Positions 36,101 to 48,100 of a stretch of 64,000 nt of DNA are shown here, piece by piece (the first letter of the stretch is position 1; every line of letters begins with the position of its first letter). Position numbers and translations under genes: made by a program. Source of the stretch: Pogona vitticeps (Eukaryota; Chordata; Lepidosauria; Squamata; Agamidae); NCBI RefSeq assembly GCF_051106095.1, contig NC_135786.1, positions 213,969,001-214,033,000 on the forward strand. The letters run 5' to 3'. A model generated the notes under the pieces. It had not been told where the DNA came from, did no database searches, and was given only the letters and a program-made list of their open reading frames with translations.

Positions 36101-39100
36101 ATGAAGTGAGCTCAAACTACTGTAGTTATATTTAGAAATTCGGTTTTATGACACTGCCAATTTAGGACTGTTATGTTTTGAAAAGAGATCAACCTTACAG
36201 ATGTTTCATATGTACTTACAGGGAATGTTAATAGAAATATAGAGAGCCAGATTTTTGCTCTAAAATTAACACAGGTTAGCCATGCAGGATTTAAGGAATA
36301 ATCTTAATTATTCTCTCTTTTAAGAAATTGTTGGAGAATGTTGTTATTGAAACATAGATGAGAACTATGAGAAGAAGTGCCTTCCCTCCTGTCAATATTT
36401 AATTCTTTCTTTATTTTTTCTTTCATTTATTTTATTATTGTATATGTTATGGACTGTTTGTAAAATTCTTATGTTTTCGTATACACCTTATTGGAAGCCG
36501 CCCAGAGTGGTCGACCAGACCAGATGAGCGGGATATAAATCAAATAAATAAATAAATAAATAAAACTATGTGCTGTAACCAGCTTAAGGTAAAGGTTCCC
36601 CTTAACGTTTAATCCAGTCATACCTCCTTCTACAATTACAACCAATCCTTTCGGTTTAAATGGTGCTCATTCTCATTTCTAAGCCATAGAGCTAGCATTT
36701 TGTCCGTAGACAGTTTCTGTGGTCACATGGCCAGCGCGACTAAACAGGGAATGCCGTTACCTTCCCACCGTGGTGGTACCTATTTATCTACTTGCATTTG
36801 CATGCTTTTGAACTGCTAGGTTGGCAGGAGCTGGGACAAGTGACGGGAGCTCACTTCGTCGCGTGGATTCGATCTTACAACTGCTGGTCTTCTGACCTTG
36901 CAGCACAGAGACTTCTGCAGTTTAATCCACAGCGCCACCATATCCCTAAACCTGGTTTAGGCCATACTAAATGAAGCTTGTTGACCATTTGATTAAAAAA
37001 ATGAGGGGCCTGTTCCTAAATATTCATTTCAGAATCATCCATGCATTATTTTTAAAACTGGAAATACAGTGGTGCCTCGACTTACGAATTTAATTGTTTC
37101 CAGAAGATGGTCGTAACTCGAAAAGGTCGTAAGTCCAAGCACCATTTCCCATTGGAATGCATTGAAATGCAGTTAATCGGTTCCAGCCAAAGGAAAAAAA
37201 AATAACAAACAAAAATCACTGCAAGACTTGTTGGAAATGCGATTAATCCCTTCCAGGAGAAGGGGGGAAGCAATCAAGTGTGCAAGACCCATTGGAAATG
37301 CAAAGAAAACGGAGGGAAATGGTCGGAAATGCAAAGAAAACAAACGGAACAGGTCTGAAAAGCAAAGAGAACAAAGGGAGCAGGTTGGAAATGCAAAGAA
37401 AACAAATGGAGCAGGTTGGAAATGCAACGAGAACAAACAGAGCAGGTCGGAAATGCAAAGAAAACAAAGCAATAGCAAGGGAAGCATGCAAGACCCATTG
37501 GAAATGAGGGGAAGCAAAAAACAAACCATCCCCCAAAACACATCGGAAATGGAAAAAAAACACTCCAAAAAGCAACCAAGCCCCCCAAGACCCATAGGAA
37601 ATGGGGGGAAGTCCAAAAAACAACCCCCAAGACCCATCACAGCAGAGAAACATAACCCCCCCCAGCCCAAAACCACACTGCAAAAACACCCAGAACAGTT
37701 TTTAAAAAGCAGAAAACAGCACTTTACCTTACTAGGCAGCCTCCTCTGGTTGCACACACACTAACTGCTGAGGCGAAAGAGCTCCAAAGAAGCAGCCTTG
37801 TCACCACCTACAGTTAGTAATTTGAATTTCCAGCCTTTTTCCCCTGCCTTTTTTCTGTCCATAAGTGGAGTCTCTGGTCCTATGTAGAAGCAAAATTTTG
37901 CGGCCGGAGCTGGTCGTAACTCAAAATGGTTGTAAATAGGGACTTTCGTAAGTGGAGGCACCACTGTAATTACTGAGCATTTTAAATAGCTAGTCTACAT
38001 TTTTGTAAAATTGTGGATTGTTTTTCAGAGGGTCAAAAAGCAGTCATTACTTTGGCTTTGGGAAGCAGTGCCTCAGAACATAACTGGAAGGAGATACAGC
38101 AGAGGTTGATGCATTTAATATGACTTGGTATAATGGTTAGGGAAAATAATGTTTCACCTTCATTCTAGTATGTTATGGTAGTTGTAATTTCACACATGTG
38201 GGGGACATCAGTTTGAGGAAGGCTGTCACTGTGATGTAATTGTGGGGGATTATAGTACTAATTTGTATTTAATATGGTAAGAAAGGAGCGTTGATACAAT
38301 TGTAACTTTTATTAATATGGGAACAATGAATAGAGGTTTCAGGGAAGTGTTGAGACAGTATATATTTGTACATGAAAGGAAAGTGGCTTAATACATGTCA
38401 TGGCTAATGGTATCTGGTTAGGATGGTGTCTGATTTTGGAGATACTGGACACCTTACTACAAGAAAGGATGAGTCTTTTACACCTGGTCCCTAAAAAAAA
38501 TTGTGCAACCCTAATGAAACAAGGAGAGGAGGAAGATATACATAGATGGGATTTGTTTTTTAAAAATCAGCAAATTAAGACTGAGGGGTCTCCTGTCAAT
38601 TGCATGGTAGCAGTGTGTCATCATCATCTTAGAACTGAGAGCTCAAAGGGACCCTATGAATATTTTGATTGCCTGAATCCATTTTAGTCTACTTTCCAAA
38701 CCTATTTTGGGGTTATTTCTTTTTCAGTAGTAGAGATCTAAGTGTTCTAAGCAAACAATATTTCAGATAGGTAAGTTAATCCACTTTGGATGAGCTGAAT
38801 ATAGGAAACACTAGATGGCTATAGTAGGATTAAACATTTGCATTTCTTTACAGTAAGGAATGTATAGTTCTGTTCGCTGTCTAAATTTCACAATGGCTTA
38901 ATTTTCTAATTTATCTAGCTTAATGGTCAGCCTGCTCATGAAGTGTCTGAAGAGGAAATAATACACCCTACCCAAAGAGAAAATCTAAAGCAGCCACTGA
39001 CATCAGATGTGGAAAAGAAAACTGAAAAGGTTGGTTTTTGATTAGTGAGGAAGCCTGCAGGTATACATTTCTAAGCTTGTAATGCCTGTCTTTCTCCCTA

Positions 39101-42100
39101 TAGAGGTATTCTAAGTAGCTAACAAATTACTTAGAAATATTAAAACTGCTACAGATATAAAAATGTACACTATAAAAAGGAGTTAATAATATTAATCTTC
39201 TTCTTGGATTCACACTAGAGTGTGGTAGTGGTGGCAGCTGAGTGTGTCAGAGAAGCTGAGAGCAATGCCATCAGGATGCTAGACTCCATTACAAGCCTGG
39301 GCTCCTAGTAGGGTCACCCAAGGCAGAATATTCACAGCTGAAGCATAGACTAAGATACATCAGTGGTAACAGCCACATCAGTAGAACAGAATGAATAGTT
39401 CCAATGCTGATGGGGTGTGTGTGGAGAAACGTCTTGAAGCAACTACTGGACAGCAGTGATAGCTGAAGGTGATGCTGGCAAAGGATCTTTTACAGAAAAT
39501 GACAGTCAAGCTACCTTTTGTTAGTAAAGCTCAGAAGAAGGCAGTGGTAAACCACAGCAGAACTTTTCTTATTTCAAAAACCCTAAGATAAGACAGTTTA
39601 GAATGAACTGAGAGATAGGGCTTGGAAGATGAGTCTCCCTGATCAGAAGGCACTCAAATCAGCTACTGGGGAAGAGCAAAGGACAAGCGTGAATAGCACT
39701 GTCACTAATGTAGCACAGGTACTTAGGATTTATAACACAGTCTGACAGAATAATACCAATCAGATGTCTGGAAAAACCTATCAAGATATACATCATTCCA
39801 GTATATGATTCTGCTACAGATGCTGAAGAATATGAAACATCACACACCAAAACAAGAGGTGCTTATAATCATAGGAAACTGGAATGCAGAAGTAGGAAAC
39901 AAGGCAGAACTGAATGTCATTGGAAAATTTGGTCTAGGGATCAGAAGTGACAACTTAAATGTTGACAGTGAAGAAATTGAAATTGTTGAAGATTTTGTAT
40001 ACCTTGGTTAAGTCATCAATCCAAATGAGGACTGCAGCTGAGAAATCAGAAGAAAGACTGAAACTCGGACGGGCGTAATGAAGGAATTAGAAAAGTTAAT
40101 CAAGTATAAATATGTGTTATTGGAGATCATGGCCAAGATAATCCACACAGTTGTATTGCCGATCAGTGTGTGAAAACTGGACAAAGAAGAAAGCTGATGT
40201 GGGGGAAATTGATTTATTAGAAATTTGGTGCTAGAGAAGAGCTTTATAGATCCTGTGGACTGTCAGAAAGACAAACAAGTGGCTCCTAGAGCAAATCAAG
40301 CCTGAACTATTTCTGGAGACAAAAATTTTGAAGCTGAGGCCATCCTGATTTGGGCACACTATGAGAAGGCAAGATTCTCTGGAAAAAGCAATAAAGGTTA
40401 AGGGCAGAGTTAAAAAGAAAGGCCAATAATGAGGTGGACTAACTCCATAAAGGAAACCACAGCCTTGAGTTTAGAAATGCTGAGCAGGGCTGGTGAGGCC
40501 AGAACGTTTTGGAAATCAGTCATTCATGAGATTACCATAAGTCAGAGACAATTTGAAAATATATAACATCATCAACAACAAACCATATTATTAAAAAGTA
40601 TGAAATGAAATCCCTGTTAAAACAAGTTAAAAAATAAAGCTTTGCAATCCTCTCTATACATCAAAGCCATGCAAAGGTGGGTAAAAGAAGACTAACATGT
40701 ACTGGTACAGCTATAGATTATTTTCATTGCATCTGTGATGGTTGTCAACTCTCAGTTGTTTAATGTGAGGCAAATACACTGTATAGTCCTCCTTATGTTG
40801 GCAAACTGTTTTCTTATTACCGTTATTACCCTTGTTTCTAAGCAAGTACAGGAAGCAAATTCATATTCTGGGTGCATGATCTGAGCACTGTCTTTTTTTT
40901 ATATCAAAGTGTACATTTTTATATCAAAGTGCTTAAACTACTATATGACGTTTGGTTCTAGTTGATGGGGTTTTGATGTTCCTGTTAAAGCCAAAGACAG
41001 ACATGGGAATCTGAAGCCTGAGGAAGCACTCATGATTTGTCAATGCATTTGTTGACCTCTGTTTCAAGTCTTGATTCTTTGTGTTTGAAGCTTACCAGTA
41101 GTTTTCATATATGACCTCACATATTACTGTATCATAGAATACATGACTTTTAAACTCTGTAAGGGACTGTAATGTGTGTTTTTTTTTTAAGAAAGTAAGA
41201 AAGAAAATGGCAGAAATCAACATGTACTGAAGTTTTCAATAGTTATTTTATGTAAGACTGACTATGAGCTGTTGTGAAGGTTCGAATATGGCCTCAGGCT
41301 GATCGGACACAAACACGGGACGCTCTGTTTTTGTGAAATCAGAACTTGGGTTTATTGGAACATTGAACATTGGGTTGGTAGCATCAAACTTGTCTAACAC
41401 TTTGTCTCTCACCGCCAATGGGTCAAAGGAGGGTGTCCATAAATCTTGTAAAAACGGATTGTAACCAGATTCATACCAGAGACCTTTGATAAAAGGGTTA
41501 GTGTCCTCATGGTCCCGGGAATCTAAACCAGTATCAATTAAGGGAAGGGTCTCCTCATCTCTTCCCTCCAAGTCGAAGGGGTCAGTGCCCTCGGAAAATG
41601 GGTCCCAGGGTCCGATGAATACCTCCTCCGGCGAGCCTCCTCCAGACGCCATGCTCTCCTTTCCCGTTCTTCCCTCTCCACCGCTTCCTTCTCCCTTAAT
41701 TGCCTCTGCCACTCTCTCGCTTCAGATTCCCCCCCAATAAGAGGTTTTAGGAGGCAGGCCTCGTCTCCTCCGGTAATCGACCTCCTCCCGAGGCACTCGC
41801 ACCTTTTCGCATCTCCCAGTCCAGGGATCCTCAACCCAGATCAACTCCCAACCCCCTGGTATGTCATCTCTCTTCCCTTTTATATCCACATTTCTCGCCT
41901 CCACCAACGGTCTGCCCCTCTCTTCTGTTCCGCCCTCTCAGTCCCGGTTTGAGTTGCCACCGATATTCTTGCCATACCCCGTTCTAGATCCTGGGTGTCT
42001 ACTTCCTGCTGCACTGTCGCAATGCGGGGGGTTGCTGAATCTGTCTGGGTCTCTTGCTCTTTCTTAGAGAAGGACGACACTCCGGCGAGGGTTTCAATCC

Positions 42101-45100
42101 CCTCGCCTCTGGTCTCACAGCTGTATGAAAGACAGATGTCCAACAACATTGTCTGTCAGCAGCAGCAACACACTTACTTTTAACAGGATTTTTTCAGATA
42201 AATGAGTTTAGGATTGCAGCCTTAATTTAGAAGATATTTTACAAAATAGATCTTAGTTTCAGTGAAAAACAGCTATGTGCTTTTGGTGCCTTTTTAGATG
42301 TTTGAAGATACATTGCTTCAGCTGTGTTGAAGAATTGTACTTCTAAGTTATTATTCCAGATTGATACTTGTTAATAAACATAGTGTATCTTCTATGCTAA
42401 TTTGGTGATCATCTTCAAGTGTTTTCATTACACTAGTTAATACTTAGAGAAAACATTTACTTTCCATTTTAGTCAAAGAAGAGTAAGAAGAAACCAAAAG
42501 GAGATGCTAGAACAGTTCAGGATCAGTCACGTGTTGATGGAAAAGAAGTTGATGAAGGTATTTATCATGCATGTTCTTAAACAACTTATCTGCTGGAATC
42601 TTATTATACATTTGTCCCAGTACAAATCTGCTGGCATAAATTACAGTGGCAAATAGTCATCAGTAAAGAGGTTGGTGCTGTTTTCTTCTGATCATGTACC
42701 AAGTAATATGACATGATGAGAAAAAACAGGGTCTGCCCCCTTCTTAAGTACCAGCACTTTACCACTGGAATTTAACCTTTGGCCATAAGTTTAGAAAATC
42801 TTTTTGGTTCTAGATAATTTTCCTTCAACTTGCTCCAACTGGTGAAAAAATGAAGGGAAATTGCTTGGGACTATTTTCCTCTTCCCTCAAATTATTTTTA
42901 AGAACAGACACCTGTATATATGCAAACATTCTTTGTGCACTTTTGTCTACTACTTACTCCTACAAGTACTCACATATGATTTAGGTATATAACATTTTAT
43001 GTGTAATTTTTAGAATATCCATTTATCACATATGCATCATTTAAAAATCTTTAGATGTACGCAATTTATAAATGATCTAAAAGAGAATAAGTAAAATATT
43101 ATCCTCCAAAGCTTTTCTAAAGCATTTTAAAAAGTTGGTACTTTATTCCTTCCCAACATCCAATATGCAAAATAAGTTCAGATCAGATCCTTTTAATTTA
43201 TCTGATAAGGCTTAGCCTTCAGATAGCAGTGACAAGTATGTATTGTGCTGTGATTAATAAATCAGCAGCTCTCAACTCAGTATGCAAATACTGACCTATT
43301 AATGTAAAGAATGTCAAATTATTAATATGATAAGAAATAGATTATTCACTCTAGTATCTTGAAATAATCATGTTTCTAATCATGGCTTTCTGTGGATAGA
43401 TGGGGTGGTTTCACCTGTAGTAGTCTAAGCCATCTGAAAAAACCTGCTGGAGAAATGGGGGCAGCAGTGATCTTCATTCACTTGCCACCACTTCTCTATA
43501 GTCCTGTATGTCTCTGCAAAAGCCACTTCATAAGGATGGAGGACCTACCCTGCAACACTGGGGTGGGTGATGCTGGGGACTGCAAAGAAATTTCAGGGGG
43601 AAAAGTATTCTGTATAGTGGCTTCAACTACACTCTGCATCTCTCACTCCAGAAAGCCATGGGTTAGACTTCTAGAAGGGCTTCACCAAAAAATCAAATGA
43701 GACTCTGTGTAGAGAACATGGTTATTTCAATAACTGAGTTGTAAGCGCTTATGTTCTAGCAACTGAATGTGACCTGGATCGGCTGTTCAGCAGGTGCATA
43801 AGCAGAGAGAGAAGGCTAGGCTGCCAGATAAGCTACCATTCCAGCAGCCTTGCCTTGGGATGAATAAAAAACGTAAATATTCATTCTTTCTTATCCATTG
43901 GGGTCTCTGGAATTGAATATTCAGTGAAAGTGATTTTTTTCTATGCATATTATGATTTGGTGAATAGCGTGTTTCCCCGAAAATAAGACATGGTTTTATA
44001 TTAATTTTTTGCTCCAAAAAAACCCAAAAAACCCCGCATTAGGGCTTATTTTCAGGGGATGTTTTATTTTACAGTTATGTCATCTTCTGGTTGCTGCCCA
44101 ATGGTGGAAGGTGGGGTTTCACTTAACTACGGCTTATTTTGGGGGTAGGGCTTATATTACGAGCATCCTGAAAAATCATACTAGGGCTTATTTTCAGGTT
44201 AGGTCTTATTTTGGGGGAAACAGGGTGTTTAACTGAAACATTCTGAACCAACTGCAGTTTCCAGAGCTGCATTTAAAGCAGCCCCACATAAAGTGTAATG
44301 CAAAATTGAGAACAGGTACCTGTACCACTAGTAACAAGCTTCCAATGCAAGAATAGATTTGGGCTAGTATACCAGCTGAAATTGAAAAATACACTTAGAC
44401 TTTGAGGCCACTTGAGCCTCCAGCAACAAAAATGGATCCAACAGTAACTAGGTTATACAGCTGATGGTTCAGAAAGTGTGCAGCCTATTCTATAACAGGT
44501 AATCTGAGTAATTATCAATGTGGGAACCAAGACTTCATCTTACTAGGCTACACCTTGGGGTTTTTTGGCTCTCATCCAAGACAACCACTGTATCCAGGCA
44601 TTGATCAAGGGCCTTGCGTGATGCAGATGCAGCATTTTGCTTCAGTCCTAATGGTTCCTCCTAGTATCTTCATGGAGACATTTAATAACGTTGGAACCAA
44701 GATGGGAGTGTCTTGGTTGCAGATGGGGGTATTTGTATATGAATACTAATGTTCCCACACAGGTGGAAATAACAAGGGTCCTCACTGTCCACTCATGATT
44801 TCACCGCTGCCACATTATCTGTGGAGGTTTCGTATTGCGCCGTTCTCTGCCATGGATTAGCCAGTCTGCAACCTGGCAGAGAGGCTTGTCATCCTGCCTC
44901 CTGCCAGGAGTGGGTAATCGATTGCAGACAATGGCGCGATAGGAAGCCTCTGCTGAGCCAGTGGTGGCGGTGAAATCATGAGTGGATGATAACCCTTGTT
45001 ATTTCTACCTGTGTGGGGATATTCGTATAACAATACCCCCTTCTCTAGTCTTGGTGCATTCTGTAGCATGTTTTCAGCAAGGCTAAGCAACAGTCTTCCA

Positions 45101-48100
45101 GTGCCATTCTCTGAAACTAACACTGCGGGTAGAAGATTGATGCCCGCAATACTGAGCCAGTACAGAAGGATGCCATAGACCAGAGGTCCCCAACCCCTGG
45201 TCCACAGCCTAGGCAGGACAGGACTGCGGACACAGATCTCCTGCCTCCCTACGAATGTGCCGAGCGCAAGTGCACTCCACACCCCTGCGGGCACACCACA
45301 CCACTGTGAGTGTGCCCTGCCCCCCCCACTGCAGTTGGAATAGGTTGGGGACCACTGCCATAGACAAAAGGCCATGAGAAATTTAAACAAAAACAATGTG
45401 CCCACACAACCATACTTTTTTCTTAATTTCTAAAATAGTGTGGCTAAGGCAATCCAGTTAGATTCAAGATAGACTCCAGACTAAAATGATTCCTCATTAT
45501 CAGATTGTCCAAAGCCATATGAAATTCTACTGTTGCAACTCTCTTCAAAACATGAAACTTCAGCTTTGCTGGGGAGAATCGAGTGAAGGAGACAGCTTAA
45601 CTGTTAGAATGATAACACTTTTCTAGTAGCTGTTTAAGATAATTAACAACCAAGTATGTCAGTCAGAGTCAGCACCTATAGGACGGGCGTTTTAAGAGAG
45701 CAGAAAGCAAAGACCAAATAGAAAACCTGGATACTCAGAGTATGCTGTCAAGTTTCACCAGTGCTGTCCTGAAGCTAATTGTTACAAGAGGTTTTCAGAA
45801 TGGTAGGCAAGTGGTTTTTCAGAATAATACATTTACATGCTGTTGATTTCAACAAGCTTTTGAAGGGACATCAAAAGCTTTACTTTAGACATCATTTGAT
45901 AGCAACTGGGTTAGGGTTCTTTTTTGTTATTGTAAATACCTTCTTACAACTCTTTCAGGAGCTTGGGAAACAAAAATCAGTAACAGAGAGAAACGCCAGC
46001 AGCGTAAACGTGACAAGGTACTGACTGATGCTGGGTCAGAATCAAATATATCCACTACGGAAAATTCAGTTTTAGTATCCACTGAACAACTAACATCTGC
46101 AACATCCTTTTCAGTTGGTCCCAGAAAGAACAAAGGTAGATATATGACTTTTGATCTGCTTCTGTTTTTTGTTTCTTTTCCTAGGAAAGTGCAATTACTC
46201 TTAAAGCAGAAGAAAAATTGTAGAACAAGCAAAGAGAAACTTCAGTTATAATAGGAACTCTTTCCTGGAGATTTAATTACTTCTGAAATATGGTTCATTG
46301 TTGGCCAAAACCTGAAGCATAAATCTCAGTAGATGATGAAGTTGGTTTAATTTCTCAGACATTAATTTTGTTTTGTCATCTTTGCATAAAGCTCTTTCCT
46401 GTCTTTTTCTGGAATATCTCAAGTTCCACAGGTCACTGTTCGGCTGACATGACTCACAATACACTGTAACCATTTTTATAATCTATGGAAATACAGTTTA
46501 GAATAATACATGGCTTTATGATTTTTTTCTCTATAGAAAAACCAAATTGTCATAGTACTATTAGATAAATACATGCTGTTTTAGACAAAGGAGCCCTCAA
46601 ATTTAAGTGCGTAGACATTGCTGTAGAAGACATTGGCTAAAAGCTAGTAATGCAGTGCCACGTAAGTCTGATAATATCATCAGATGGGGGTGGATTTTGT
46701 TAATAAAAAGATTTTTGTCCCACTCTCAGGTTTTTAGGATCCCTTTGGTCCTGAGGTACCCTTTGGGAACAGTGGGATGGGATGTATGTTTAAATATCCA
46801 GAAAATTGCTGCTGCCATTTTCGCTGAAGCCACCAGGACTGAAAGTGGTGATTTTCAGACATTTAAGACTCCCTTCCCCTGCCCCTGTCTTGTTCTCCCC
46901 AAAGACTTCACCTTCAAGACCTACAAGAGCCCAGGAACTGATGGGGGGAGATAGGAAACTTTATTAACAAAATATGGTTGTAGTTGATAATGTCGTCAGG
47001 CTTACAGACCATAACTTTTCATTACAGTAGGACCCCTATATCCATGGGATCAATATCCATGATTTCACTAATCCATGGTCTAAAAATATTAAAGGGAAAA
47101 AATCCAGGAAAAAAACCCTATTTTCACATGTATTACCAGAACCGGCCAATGGAGGGAGCCAGTCTGTGCTGTGAATACTTGTTAGTGGTTAATATATAGC
47201 ATGGTCTCTGGCACCCTCTCATAGCCAGTTCTGATAATGCATATAAAATATTTTTCTGGGTGTTTTTTTTTTTTTTACCATTCAATATATATATTTATTT
47301 TTATTTATTTATTTATTCCATATTATCTGTGGTTTTCAGTATCCACAAGGGGCATGGAACCAATCTCCAGCAGATATGGAGTTCCTACTGTACTGGATTT
47401 CAACACTATATATGATGCAAAGTATTGAACAGTATCCAGAGCTGAGCTGCCACCATCACAATGGTGGAATCTATAAGAATCGAGTTGGGGATGGGATTGT
47501 CATTTCCTAGTTTAGGAAGCTTGATTAGGGGGGCTTGGAAGTATTCCAAGTCTGGTTTTGAGGTGATGGCAACAGCTGCAGTAGGGATGGGAGAAGAGGA
47601 ACCTTCTGTTGTAATGGCATTGTAACACCACACTTGATTTGGGCCACAACTCGATATTTTGTCTGTACTGTAAATGTGTTAATTTTTTACATAAACCAAA
47701 ATACAAATCAACCGTGTTTCCCACCACCATAGTCTGGACCTCTTGCAGTAATCCTCTTCTTCCTCTATCTTTCTTCTTCCTTTATTGTCCTCTTCCCCAG
47801 AACTGCATTGATTTTTTGTTTGGAGCTTTCCCTTTTCCTCTTGTTAGCACATATTCAAGAAATCTGCCCCATATATCATAGAAATTATTCTTTTTCATCT
47901 CTCCTTTCTTAACCTTTAAGTTACAAGTTAACTTATTTATAGCTCAATCTATAACTGTGTGCTCATTAATACAATTAAATTGTATTCCTTTTTCATTACA
48001 GTGTTGCCAAGTAAATGTAACTCATGCATTTCAGATCATAATTCTGTGACATTTTTGTGATATTCCCTGCTTTTCGACATGTGTCTCAAAGGGAAATAAC

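Larger units (their letters stand above)
30151..38918 (+). other. MTDH intron 1
   Basis: 8.77 kb, gtgagt to ttatctag. Contents in order: BovB piece (32618), BovB with nested L2-type piece (34254-35181), CCGTGTTTCCC MITE (35497), 46-bp source segment (36011), L2-type tail (36390), Sauria SINE (36583) and the minisatellite MITE (37067). The first 2.4 kb has no recognised element. Confidence 0.9.
39030..42472 (+). other. MTDH intron 2
   Basis: 3.44 kb holding the degenerate RTE-type LINE (39213-40580) and the unclassified coding remnant (41260-42180). Confidence 0.9.
42558..45958 (+). other. MTDH intron 3
   Basis: 3.4 kb with three MITEs of three different types (43967, 44725, 45181). The first 1.4 kb is AT-rich and empty. 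Confidence 0.9.

Noticed and set aside
37173-37764. Open frames on both strands (194 codons minus, 178 codons plus)
   Set aside because: They are the minisatellite inside the MITE 37067-37966. The minus-strand Phe/Cys/Leu-rich product is only the purine-rich repeat read backwards.
38400-38687. 95-codon frame upstream of MTDH exon 2
   Set aside because: No family resemblance, no splice-site context and AT-rich random composition.
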